DNA of 33,591 nt from the NCBI RefSeq assembly GCF_003122485.1, contig NZ_JRFU01000029.1, positions 1 to 33,591 of the forward strand, written 5' to 3'. The DNA comes from Eubacterium ramulus (GTDB lineage Bacteria > Bacillota > Clostridia > Lachnospirales > Lachnospiraceae). Under the pieces are notes generated by a model that was not told the DNA's origin, searched no databases, and saw only the letters and a list, made by a program, of their open reading frames with translations. Each line of letters begins with the position of its first letter. The stretch's first letter is position 1. Positions 21,971 to 30,544 of the stretch are shown here, in pieces. Both the position numbers and the translations under genes were made by a program.

Positions 21971-22735
21971 ATGAATAACTATAATGAAGTGAAAAAATCA
22001 TTTGGTACACAAGCAGAGAAATTTGCTTCATATCATATGTCTAAGGCAGAATATACCGATTATTTGATTCGTAGTATTCAGGCAAAGGGCAATGAACATG
22101 CATTGGAGGTTGCTGCTGGAACCTGTATATGTGGAAGAGCAGTGGCTCCTTATGTTAAGGACATTACTTGTTTGGATTTGACAGAAGCAATGTTGGAGCA
22201 GGGAAAAAAACTGGCAAAGCAAGAAGGTATTCAGAACATATCATTTGTATCGGGGAATGCGGAATGCTTACCTTTTGAAGATGAAACATTTGACCTTGTG
22301 ATTACAAGACTTTCATTGCACCATTTTGTTGAGCCTGAAAAGCCTTTTCGGGAGATGCAACGAGTTTTGAAAAAAGGTGGAAAACTTGTTATTTGGGATA
22401 TGGTAGCGACTACAGAAGAATTGCGTGAAACTAATGACGCTATTGAAACGATGCGTGATAACTCACATACAAGAATACTTAGCAGAGAAGAATTTGAAGC
22501 ATTGTTTGAGGATGCTTTTGAGCTTCAGCTTGAAGAAACAACACTTGTTCCTGTAAATCTACAAAGTTGGATGGATTTGACAAGTACACCAGAGGATATT
22601 CAAAAAGATATTATTGATAAAATAGAATACGATTTGAATGGTGGAGATAAAACAGGTTTTAATCCCTATATCAAGGATGGACAAATATGCTTTGACCATA
22701 GGTGGTTATTGCTGATTGGAAAAAAGGAAAACTAA
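21971..22735 (+). CDS. Class I SAM-dependent methyltransferase
   Basis: A 254-residue UbiE/ArsM-like methyltransferase. Motif I is HALEVAAGTCICG at about residues 39-51, ITCLDLTEAMLEQG is the acidic-loop motif at about 60-73, and NAECLPFEDETFDLVITRLS covers motifs II/III at about 91-110. LKKGGKLVIWDMV is the post-core strand. The second glycine of the usual GxGxG is replaced (AAGTCICG), which is seen in some members. The substrate is unknown. GAGGTAAAAG precedes the ATG. TATAAT at 21900-21905 is a likely -10. It lies between the conjugative remnant and the diguanylate cyclase, as probable cargo. Confidence 0.87.
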   Translation: MNNYNEVKKSFGTQAEKFASYHMSKAEYTDYLIRSIQAKGNEHALEVAAGTCICGRAVAPYVKDITCLDLTEAMLEQGKKLAKQEGIQNISFVSGNAECLPFEDETFDLVITRLSLHHFVEPEKPFREMQRVLKKGGKLVIWDMVATTEELRETNDAIETMRDNSHTRILSREEFEALFEDAFELQLEETTLVPVNLQSWMDLTSTPEDIQKDIIDKIEYDLNGGDKTGFNPYIKDGQICFDHRWLLLIGKKEN

Positions 22736-22822
22736 TCCCCATTTATCAAGAAAAAGAAACTTTCAGTTTGTATATATCTTTTAAAAGGTATATGATTAAG
22801 AAAAACGGCAGGAGGTATCTGA

Positions 22823-23032
22823 ATGAAATCACATAAATATTGGTCTATCGGTGCACTGATTACAATGCTTGGAACTTTTTATACAGGTTATAAGGGATCA
22901 AAAGAAGGCCATAAGTACTTTGCAGCAAGTTCTTTGCTTTGCATGATTATGGCTATTTATACAGGACACAAGATGATTTCTGGTAAAAGTAGGAAGAAAA
23001 AAGAAGTTTCAGTAGAGAGTGTTGAAGATTAA
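22823..23032 (+). CDS. Small two-helix membrane protein (DUF6219-like)
   Basis: A 69-residue protein with two hydrophobic segments and a basic tail. The two halves resemble each other: HKYWSIGALITMLGTFYTGY and HKYFAASSLLCMIMAIYTGH, an internal duplication of one helix plus YTG(Y/H)K. I associate this pattern with DUF6219; the function is unknown. AGGAGG lies before the ATG. It is 88 bp downstream of the methyltransferase, possibly in the same transcript, and a strong terminator follows. Confidence 0.65.
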   Translation: MKSHKYWSIGALITMLGTFYTGYKGSKEGHKYFAASSLLCMIMAIYTGHKMISGKSRKKKEVSVESVED

Positions 23033-23047
23033 AAAACAAAATATTTT

Positions 23048-23100
23048 AATAAATAACGCCGGTGCGGGATTTTTGATATCCAGTACTGGCGTTATTTATT
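23048..23100. terminator. Strong bidirectional hairpin terminator
   Basis: AATAAATAACGCC (23048-23060) pairs perfectly with GGCGTTATTTATT (23088-23100), extended inward by weaker pairs. Confidence 0.75.
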
Positions 23101-23115
23101 CTACAGGGGCTTGGG

Positions 23116-23279
23116 GGTGTAGCCACCAAATATATTATTAATTTTCTTCTATTTTTGTGAAAATGAGCATTTGTCAGTTCGCATTCCTTGTCAAAAGACA
23201 TCGGATCACAGTTCAGTACATCCATATAAAACTCTTTTCGTAGGATGCTTCGTCTGAATTCATCTGCAATCTCCGTCAT
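23116..23279 (-). CDS. Short frame coupled to a DUF4143 fragment, unknown
   Basis: Its ATG overlaps the stop of the upstream DUF4143 fragment (ATGA). It reads [20 protein letters not shown], then [20 protein letters not shown]; beyond about residue 55 the frame runs into a terminator and looks non-coding. I do not recognise it. The coupling suggests it was once a small gene following the ATPase, now probably truncated. Confidence 0.35.
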
Positions 23280-23587
23280 AATAAAAATATCTCCATCATT
23301 TCAAAAGAGAATGCTGGAGATATTTCGCCTTGCTTATTCTTGTAGTAACCAATCGTTATATCGTGAATTACAATTCCTTCATAGCTATATTGGGGATGTT
23401 TGGTTCTAGCAATAATCATTTTCGGATAAGCATCTCGAATCTGAAGCCGAGGAAAGTATTCTCTCTCAAATGTTTCCTGCCCGGAAATGTTGTCGCTGAT
23501 CTGAATATAAAACTTCTCGTTGCTTCTCTGAGCAACAAAGTCGATTTCCTTTTGATAGAGCTTGCCGACATAAACATTATATGAAAA
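23276..23587 (-). pseudogene. C-terminal fragment of an AAA/DUF4143 ATPase
   Basis: The minus strand reads [20 protein letters not shown], then [40 protein letters not shown] and [13 protein letters not shown]. This is the typical end of the large ATP-binding DUF4143 family; the ATPase domain and start are gone. About 57 bp at its 5' end are nearly identical to 25665-25722, part of a second fragment of the same family. The diguanylate cyclase gene lies between them. Confidence 0.75.
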
Positions 23588-23617
23588 TAGATCATATGCT
23601 CTGTTTTTTGCAATATT

Positions 23618-25351
23618 TTATCTTGCGAATTTATCATTGTAACGAATATGCATATCTTCCCAATCCATGAACAATACATAAAATACTTTCCCGTATTGCG
23701 GACTCTCTACAATTCTTCCATGATCAAGAACAGCAAAATAAGTTCCGTCAGCTTTTCGAAGATGAAAGTGAACATAGTCATTTTCATTACCATTGTCAAT
23801 CTGTTCCCAGATACTTGATTCTATCTGTTGCTGTTCATCTTCACGAATCAAGTTGCGAAAACTTTTCTTAGTAAGTCTGAACAGTTCATCTATATCTTTA
23901 TATCCGGACATATGAAGAAATTCATCATTTGCAAAAAATAGTTCATCATCTTCTTTGTCAGCTCTGTATATGACGAATGCACCTGGAAGATGTTCCGCGA
24001 TATCCTTGAATGCGAATCCAAGTTGTTTGCGGGCACCTGACCGAAGACCTTCCCTGTAGGCCATACATCCATTTTTACCATGAAGCTTTATTTCATAAAG
24101 AGCGGCATCTGCGCAGCGCATGAGTTGTGAACGATTGGATGCAAATGTTGGATATTCTGCATATCCTAGAGAAATATAAAATGCATGTTTCTTACCATGG
24201 TATGAGAATGATTTAGGAAGTTTGGTGAATTGCTGTAGCTGTACATCTGCTTCTTTAAAGGTACAATTTGGTAAAAGAATGCAGAATTCATCACCACCAT
24301 TTCTTCCTAGTAATGCATCGGATGGGAAAAAAGCCTTCATGCTGTCTGCAAGATTTTTTAATGCCCTGTCTCCGTAATTATGTCCATAGATATCATTAAT
24401 AAACTTGAAATCATCGATATCAAAGAGCGCGGCCACAAAATGTGCTTTTGGATTTTTTTGAATCATTTTTTCTGCAAATTCATCAAATCCATAGCGGTTA
24501 TAAATATTTGTAAGAGAATCTGTGTTCGCCAGTATCTGAAACTTTTTCTTATGTTCTTTTGCTACTAACCATACTCTGGTAAGAACTGACAAGAGAAGGG
24601 TTATTGTAAGAAACATTCCGATAATGATTATCAGTAGTGTGGCATTTCTCCATCCACTTTTAGGACTTACTTCAAATTTCCAGTTTTCATCGCCTATTGA
24701 AAAAGTATAAGAAACAGGATGATTTATTTGCCCATCTGATTGATAAACCACTTTATAAGTATCACTCCATGGAACGTCTGTTTTTGAAATTTTGTATTCG
24801 TATCCAAAATTTGAAAGTGCACTGATTGAATCTGAAAAAATATCCGGAACACGCAGGATAACAATAGTAAATCCCCAGAAATACTCATGTCCGTTTTTAT
24901 CTTTCAGGTATACGGGATTGCGGACTGCAATTCCATATCCTCCCTGTTTTAATTTGAAGGGGCCCTGCGTAATGATTGTATGGTTGTCTCTGGCGTAACA
25001 GGAAATTTTTCCGCGGTCTTTATCATGAATCAAATCAATCTTACCTGCCTCATTTTCATTAGCCGGATAAATATCTGTAACAACACCATTAGGAGCAAGC
25101 TGTACACTTTCAATAGAATCAGACATAAGATTTCCGGCAATTGTTTCAAACTGATGGATTTCGCCATCTTCACTTATTAAGATTTGCTTCAAGGTATCTG
25201 TGATCTCAATTCCATTTGTAATTTCATTCTTTATTCGTTCACCATAGGTGACTACGTTTAATTGTGCTGTTATGTGTCTCTGCTCTTTTTCGTGGGTGTC
25301 TGTTTTGTATAACAAGGCATATGCCCAGTAAAAAAATGATAAGAGGCACAA
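23618..25351 (-). CDS. CHASE-GGDEF-PAS diguanylate cyclase
   Basis: A membrane-anchored enzyme making cyclic di-GMP from two GTP. An N-terminal hydrophobic anchor is followed by an extracellular CHASE-like sensor (about residues 40-235), a transmembrane helix at about 238-262, a GGDEF domain with the intact active-site loop GRNGGDEFCIL at about 347-357, and a C-terminal PAS domain (about 450-577). The usual RxxD inhibitory site upstream of GGDEF is not seen (FPSD instead). The only start in this frame is TTG at 25351, without a good ribosome site. A GTG at 25367 in another frame (VKKKTLVPLIIF) has GAGGTGA before it and would join this frame if a run of seven T were one shorter. The N-terminus may therefore be frameshifted or phase-variable. 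Confidence 0.88.
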   Translation of the reverse strand: MCLLSFFYWAYALLYKTDTHEKEQRHITAQLNVVTYGERIKNEITNGIEITDTLKQILISEDGEIHQFETIAGNLMSDSIESVQLAPNGVVTDIYPANENEAGKIDLIHDKDRGKISCYARDNHTIITQGPFKLKQGGYGIAVRNPVYLKDKNGHEYFWGFTIVILRVPDIFSDSISALSNFGYEYKISKTDVPWSDTYKVVYQSDGQINHPVSYTFSIGDENWKFEVSPKSGWRNATLLIIIIGMFLTITLLLSVLTRVWLVAKEHKKKFQILANTDSLTNIYNRYGFDEFAEKMIQKNPKAHFVAALFDIDDFKFINDIYGHNYGDRALKNLADSMKAFFPSDALLGRNGGDEFCILLPNCTFKEADVQLQQFTKLPKSFSYHGKKHAFYISLGYAEYPTFASNRSQLMRCADAALYEIKLHGKNGCMAYREGLRSGARKQLGFAFKDIAEHLPGAFVIYRADKEDDELFFANDEFLHMSGYKDIDELFRLTKKSFRNLIREDEQQQIESSIWEQIDNGNENDYVHFHLRKADGTYFAVLDHGRIVESPQYGKVFYVLFMDWEDMHIRYNDKFAR

Positions 25352-25535
25352 GTGTTTTCTTTTTCACTTGGTTCACCTCATTTTGTCCATGGGAATTATT
25401 ATAATAAAGCATTATATCACAGAAGTTGAAAAACAGAATAAGTTTTTTGGGAAAAACAAACTGTGCAAAATCTTTATACATTTATGACAGAAGAATGTAT
25501 ATCGACAGGGATTTGTGAAATCTATATATTTTAAG

Positions 25536-25567
25536 AAGGAGCCTTCGCTTATTCGAAAGCTCCTTTT
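25536..25567. terminator. Hairpin terminator
   Basis: AAGGAGC(C)TTCG pairs with CGAA(A)GCTCCTT around CTTATT, followed by TT on the plus strand. It separates the diguanylate cyclase upstream region from the DUF4143 fragment. Confidence 0.6.
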
Positions 25568-25590
25568 CTGCATACCTTACTTTTTCAGCC

Positions 25591-25784
25591 TTAAGCCATC
25601 TCGAAATACTTCGCCCACACACTGTCGCTGACCTGATTCAAGAATGCTCCGGCATTCTCGCTGCCTCTCTGAGCAACAAAGTCGATTTCCCTTTGATAGA
25701 GCTTGCCGACATAAACATCATATCCACGGCGAAGAAGCTCGATGCAAACGATGTTTTCATATACTCTGCCATAATCCATATACA
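25591..25784 (-). pseudogene. Internal fragment of a DUF4143 ATPase
   Basis: The minus strand reads [20 protein letters not shown], then [20 protein letters not shown]. It then degenerates into [21 protein letters not shown]. This is the DUF4143 core just upstream of and overlapping the piece at 23276-23587. Its 3' end is interrupted by a short AGAATGC/GGCATTCT hairpin, a relative of which is at 26483. Its 5' end abuts, in opposite orientation, a truncated epimerase gene, so a rearrangement junction lies near 25785. Confidence 0.7.
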
Positions 25785-25785
25785 G

Positions 25786-26337
25786 CCTTTGAATGAAGTA
25801 GGACTGTACACCTATCGGAAAATGCTGTTGGAAAAAGAACTGCAGAAAGTGCATGAACAGAATCATTTTGCATATACGATTCTCAGACCAGCCTTTGTAT
25901 TCGGACCATATAATTACGCACCGAGAGAATCCTGGTTTATCCAGAATGTCATCCAGAATCATTCTGTCTATTATCCATCCGACAGCACCGGCCATTTTCA
26001 GATGATCTATGTCAAAGATGCCGCCGAAGCAATTATTCGCTGCATCCAGTCTGAAAAAAGCCATAACGAAGCCTATAATTTAAGCGCACCGGAAGTTCTC
26101 ACCTACCGGACATTTCTTGATGAACTGCACAACGCCAGTGATGTGGATTTCACCGAACAGAATGTGACCGTTGCCCGCTCACTGACTGCCCGGATTCCAT
26201 TTCCTTTCCCATTAACAGAAGCAGAAAGTGAATTATTAGACGGTTCCAAACTTACCGATGAACTCAGTCTGACTTACACACCGTTTTCCGAAGCACTGGC
26301 AGCAACTTACCGGGCCATGAAAGGCATTTATCTGTAA
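25786..26337 (+). pseudogene. NAD-dependent epimerase/dehydratase, 5'-truncated
   Basis: The C-terminal two-thirds of an extended short-chain dehydrogenase: [20 protein letters not shown] (the YxxxK catalytic pair may be Y..RK), [20 protein letters not shown], then [14 protein letters not shown] and a substrate-binding tail. The NAD-binding GxxGxxG N-terminus (about 110-130 residues) is missing. The frame can be extended upstream only into antisense ATPase sequence. It marks the point where host backbone resumes after the mobile and scar region. Confidence 0.8.
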
Positions 26338-26482
26338 TGTTTTTATTTTTAAGCAAATGTAATCGAACGTTTTTTCGATTTTATCACGGTTTTCACTTGT
26401 GCCATCATAGATTCCTAATGTATAATGATAACATCTGATTTATTATTTTCTTACAACTGATAACTATATTTTTGATACCAGG

Positions 26483-26530
26483 TTCAAGAATGATTCCGGC
26501 ATTGTTGCTCCCACCTATAGCGGTGGGAGA
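26483..26530. repeat. Dispersed short repeat with GTGGGAG hairpin
   Basis: TTCAAGAATGATTCCGGCAT (26483-26502) has a close copy at 25637-25655. CTCCCACC (26508-26515) pairs with GGTGGGAG (26522-26529). This could be the end of an IS200/IS605-like or other small element. Confidence 0.45.
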
Positions 26531-26620
26531 CATCTCTCATTTGATATATCTATTTTTATCTTTTTAATGTAAAATATAGTTATTAAACTTATTACCAAAG
26601 AAAGAAGGAGCTCTGAATCT

Positions 26621-29600
26621 ATGTGGACAGAACGTGATTTACAAACGATGCTGGATCCTCAGCTTTTTTATCAGGGACGACTGATTGAGCTGACCGGCGG
26701 CGTATATTCCTTTGAAACTTATAAATCCACATCCGAATATGGTGATCTTCAGCTGGATATTGTCGCAGAAGTTCGGGACAAAAATGAGCGTTCCTACTCT
26801 GTGGAAGTGACCATGTACTATGATGACAATATGGAGGAAGATCATTTTGACTATTATTGTCCCTGTGATTCTTTTCGGAACAAAAATGACCTGTGCAAAC
26901 ACTGTGTTGCCACATTGCTTCACTATATCCGTAAGCCGAAAAAAACATTGCTTGCCCTTGAATACAATGATTTTACACCAGATAACCCAAAGCAAACCAA
27001 TCAATTTGTTCCCCTGGTTGAACTCCCTGAGGACAATACCAGTGCCCGTTCTACAGATTATGGAATGGCACAGCTTTTACGTCGGATGGGAGAGCAGGAA
27101 AACTGGCTTCTTACCTCCGGTTCCATCGCAGGCAAAATTCATCTGGAAGCAATTTTACATACAGACACAAGATATCCATGTGTTTCCCTGAGAATCGGCG
27201 AAAACAAAATGTATGTAGTCAAAGATATTGCCGCTTTGGTAAACCGCGTACAGACCGGACAGTGGTTTGCTTATGGAAAACAATTCGGATTTACCCATCA
27301 GCTGGAAGCTTTTGACGCGGAAAGCCGACCGCTCATGGAGTATTTTATGCGCCAGTTTGAAGACAGTGACGCATGGTATAACTTCACAAGTTCCAGAGAA
27401 TATTTTCTGCGGCATGAGACGCTGGATTCCTTTATGGACGTTGTGCGCACCACAGGAATCTATCTGGCACCTTATACAAAATCCTCCAAACTGTGGTATC
27501 CGGTAGACGAACCCTATCGGAAATCTCTGCAGATTTCATCCGTAGAAGATGGAATTGAACTGACGTTGGAACAACCACCGGTCATTTACAGTCACGACTG
27601 GCAATATGTATTTTCCGATCAGAAAATCTACCGGATCAGCCGTCGAAATTCAACCGCACTAAATACATTTGAGAAAAATATGACTATTCGCTGGGACGGA
27701 AACTGTTTTATCGCTAATGACGATCTACCGGTATTTACCCGTGATTTTCTTCCAGAACTGGAATCCGTGTATCAAATTCAGAAAATTGGCTATGTTCCGG
27801 AAAAATACCTTCCAGATGAAGCTGCTTTCCGTGTATATCTGGATCTTCCACAACAGAATCTGATCACCTGCGATCTGGTGGCAGACTACGGAAATGACCA
27901 GGTTTACCATGTTTTTGACGGCAGTAATCGTCAAAAAGACAGGAATCGAAATATACGGGAAGAAGCAAAAGTTGCTGCACTCATCTCCAGTTATTGTAAT
28001 GCCATCGATGATCGAACCGGCAATCCAGTAGCTTCCAGTGATGAAAACTGCATGTTCGAACTTCTGACCAAAGGACTGGGAGCCTTTGAAGAAGTTGCTG
28101 AAGTCTTTATCTCTGATCGTTTGAAAAAAATCCGGGTAATTCAGCCGCCGAAAATATCCATCGGTATTACGATGAAAGAAGATCTTCTGAATTTTCAGAT
28201 TGAATCAGACAGCATTGATCTGGACGAACTGGCATACATTTTGTCCAAATACGACCGCAAAAAGAAGTTTTACCGCTTAAAATCCGGTGAATTTTTCCCT
28301 GTAGAGGACACAGATCTGGATACTCTGGCTCAGTTACAGGAAGGACTGATGCTCACTTATGAGGAACTGGCTTCCGGTGATATCACCCTGCCAAAATTCC
28401 GTGCCCCTTATCTGGACGAACAGCTACGGCAGGGAAGTTTTCTGTCCGTACAAAAAGGAAAAAGCTTCCGCAAACTGATCCGAAATATGAAAACAGTGGA
28501 AGACAGTGATTTTGAAGTTCCGGAAAAATTCCAGAAAGTATTGCGCGAATACCAGAAAACCGGTTATCTCTGGCTGGAAACCCTTTGCCAGAACGGTTTT
28601 GGTGGAATTCTTGCTGATGATATGGGACTTGGAAAAACCCTTCAGGTGATTGTATTTCTCTACGCCCATTACATTGAACGGCAGGAAACACACAAAAATA
28701 CACTGATTGTCTGCCCTGCATCCCTTGTATACAACTGGGAACGGGAAATCCACCATTTTGCACCGGAACTGACCGTTTATACCGTAGCCGGAAACGTAGA
28801 AGAACGAAAATCCGTGCTTGAACACCACCAGAAAGGTGCCATTTTCATCACATCCTATGATCTGCTCCGCCGGGATATTGAACTGTATCAGCAGCTGACC
28901 TTCGCCTACCAGATCATTGATGAAGCACAGTTTATCAAAAATGCCACCACGAAAGCAGCAAAAGCGGTCAAACAGATTGCTTCCGATTTTCGCATTGCCC
29001 TGACCGGTACACCGGTAGAAAATCATCTGGGCGAATTATGGAGTATTTTTGACTACCTGATGCCCGGATACCTTTATTCCTACAAGCGGTTCCATGTCAC
29101 CTTTGAAATCCCGATCGTTCAAATCGGCAATCCCGCTGCACTGGAACGTTTGCAGAAACTGATTGCACCGTTTGTACTGCGCCGTCTGAAAAAGGATGTA
29201 TTAAAAGATCTTCCTGAAAAACTGGAGAAAAACATGTTTACGCCGTTAACAGGAGAGCAGGAAGACCTTTACCGGGCACATGTCCAGCGTTTGGAGGTAT
29301 TGTTATCCAAACAGTCTCAGGAAGAATTTAATCAGTCCAAAATTGAAATTCTTGCGGAACTGACCAAACTGCGGCAGCTTTGCTGTGATCCGGCACTATT
29401 ATATGAAAATTATCAGGCAGGTTCTGCCAAACTGGATCTGTGTCTGGAACTTGTTCAGAATGCAATCTCCGGCGGACATAAAATACTGATATTTTCCCAG
29501 TTCACTACCATGCTGGATGGCATTGCAGAGCGTTTAAAACAGGAAAATATTCCATACTATGTACTGAAAGGCTCCACGCCAAAACAGGAGCGTATGCAGC

Positions 29601-29935
29601 TTGTAACCGCCTTCAATCAGGATGAAACACCGGTATTTCTAATCTCCCTGAAAGCCGGCGGAACCGGACTAAACCTGACAGCAGCAGATATCGTGATCCA
29701 TTACGATCCATGGTGGAACACCGCGGTACAGAACCAGGCAACCGACCGTGCACATCGTATTGGTCAGAAAAATAAAGTTCTTGTGTACCGCCTGATCGCA
29801 CAGAATACCATTGAAGAAAAAATTCTGAGACTGCAGGAAAAGAAAGCACAGCTGGCAGATCAGATTCTTGGTGGAGAGACAACTAAAAATCCAGCATTTT
29901 CCAGAGAAGAATTACTTGCATTGCTACAGGATTAA
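26621..29935 (+). CDS. SNF2-family helicase with SWIM zinc finger
   Basis: A 1104-residue Swi2/Snf2 ATPase that translocates on double-stranded DNA, probably remodelling protein-DNA complexes in transcription or repair. A SWIM zinc finger is near the N-terminus (Cys80, Cys82, Cys92, His94). A long family-specific region follows to about 640, of the SNF2-associated type found in Firmicutes. The two helicase lobes carry DDMGLGKT at about 664-671, DEAQ at about 766-769, LTGTPVENHLGELWSIFDYL at about 792-811, the GGTGLNLTAAD segment at about 1012-1022 and ATDRAHRIGQ at about 1039-1048. AGAAGGAGC precedes the ATG. It is full length and of host-like composition. It lies directly before the iteron array; any link to replication is speculative. 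Confidence 0.95.
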   Translation: MWTERDLQTMLDPQLFYQGRLIELTGGVYSFETYKSTSEYGDLQLDIVAEVRDKNERSYSVEVTMYYDDNMEEDHFDYYCPCDSFRNKNDLCKHCVATLLHYIRKPKKTLLALEYNDFTPDNPKQTNQFVPLVELPEDNTSARSTDYGMAQLLRRMGEQENWLLTSGSIAGKIHLEAILHTDTRYPCVSLRIGENKMYVVKDIAALVNRVQTGQWFAYGKQFGFTHQLEAFDAESRPLMEYFMRQFEDSDAWYNFTSSREYFLRHETLDSFMDVVRTTGIYLAPYTKSSKLWYPVDEPYRKSLQISSVEDGIELTLEQPPVIYSHDWQYVFSDQKIYRISRRNSTALNTFEKNMTIRWDGNCFIANDDLPVFTRDFLPELESVYQIQKIGYVPEKYLPDEAAFRVYLDLPQQNLITCDLVADYGNDQVYHVFDGSNRQKDRNRNIREEAKVAALISSYCNAIDDRTGNPVASSDENCMFELLTKGLGAFEEVAEVFISDRLKKIRVIQPPKISIGITMKEDLLNFQIESDSIDLDELAYILSKYDRKKKFYRLKSGEFFPVEDTDLDTLAQLQEGLMLTYEELASGDITLPKFRAPYLDEQLRQGSFLSVQKGKSFRKLIRNMKTVEDSDFEVPEKFQKVLREYQKTGYLWLETLCQNGFGGILADDMGLGKTLQVIVFLYAHYIERQETHKNTLIVCPASLVYNWEREIHHFAPELTVYTVAGNVEERKSVLEHHQKGAIFITSYDLLRRDIELYQQLTFAYQIIDEAQFIKNATTKAAKAVKQIASDFRIALTGTPVENHLGELWSIFDYLMPGYLYSYKRFHVTFEIPIVQIGNPAALERLQKLIAPFVLRRLKKDVLKDLPEKLEKNMFTPLTGEQEDLYRAHVQRLEVLLSKQSQEEFNQSKIEILAELTKLRQLCCDPALLYENYQAGSAKLDLCLELVQNAISGGHKILIFSQFTTMLDGIAERLKQENIPYYVLKGSTPKQERMQLVTAFNQDETPVFLISLKAGGTGLNLTAADIVIHYDPWWNTAVQNQATDRAHRIGQKNKVLVYRLIAQNTIEEKILRLQEKKAQLADQILGGETTKNPAFSREELLALLQD

Positions 29936-29946
29936 GCTCATAAAAA

Positions 29947-29976
29947 GGCAGAAGATTTCATTCTTCTGTCTTTTTT
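29947..29976 (+). terminator. Terminator of the SNF2 gene
   Basis: GGCAGAAGA pairs with TCTTCTGTC (one G-T), followed by six T. The iteron array starts immediately after it. Confidence 0.82.
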
Positions 29977-29977
29977 A

Positions 29978-30445
29978 ACGGACATTTATGGGATGTATAT
30001 TTATGCAAGACATTTATAGGAAAACTAGCAGACATTTATGGGCTATATCCTTATACACGCCACCTATAGGTAAACTAACGGACATTTATGGGCTATTTCT
30101 TTATACACGCACTCTATAGGCGAACTAGCGGACATTTATAGGCTATATTTTATAAACGCCACCCATGGGTAAACTAACGGACATTTATAGGTTATATTCT
30201 TTATGCACGACATATATAGGCAAACTAGCGGACATTTATAGGCTATGTTTTTCATGCACGCCGTCTATAGGCAAACTAACGGACATTTATAGGCTATATT
30301 TATCCCCGCCATCTATGGGTAAACTAACAGACATTTATGGGATCTATTTTTTATGTACGACATATATAGGCAAACTTGCGGACATTTATAGGCTATATTT
30401 TTTACTCACGCCATCTATGAGCGAACTTACGGACATTTATGGGAC
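29978..30445 (+). repeat. Downstream iteron array: ten copies, ~50-bp period
   Basis: The core GGACATTTAT(A/G)GG, or AGACATTTATGGG, occurs at about 29980, 30030, 30080, 30130, 30179, 30230, 30281, 30329, 30380 and 30431. Spacings are 48-51 bp. About 20 bp before each core (second onward) is a half-motif (C)TAT(A/G)GG followed by AACT. All copies point toward rep. This looks like an iteron block bound by the Rep protein, acting as origin or as copy-control (handcuffing) locus. Confidence 0.9.
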
Positions 30446-30463
30446 CCAATTTTTGTACAAAAA

Positions 30464-30499
30464 AATGTGATGTACATTTCTATACATCACATTTTCTTA
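30464..30499. terminator. Terminator of rep (bidirectional)
   Basis: AATGTGATGTA (30464-30474) pairs perfectly with TACATCACATT (30483-30493). A T-run follows on either strand. Confidence 0.85.
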
Positions 30500-30544
30500 T
30501 TATTGACTTTATTTACACCATTATTTTTTACAAAATCCATAAAA

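Noticed and set aside
25693-25785. Extension of the epimerase frame to the left
   Set aside because: These codons are antisense to the recognisable DUF4143 fragment, so they are junction read-through and not epimerase sequence.
30165-30470. A 101-codon frame with repeated GKLTDIYRLY units
   Set aside because: It is the iteron array read in one frame; 50-51 bp periodicity gives 17-residue repeats by arithmetic. There is no ribosome site and the DNA repeat explains it fully.
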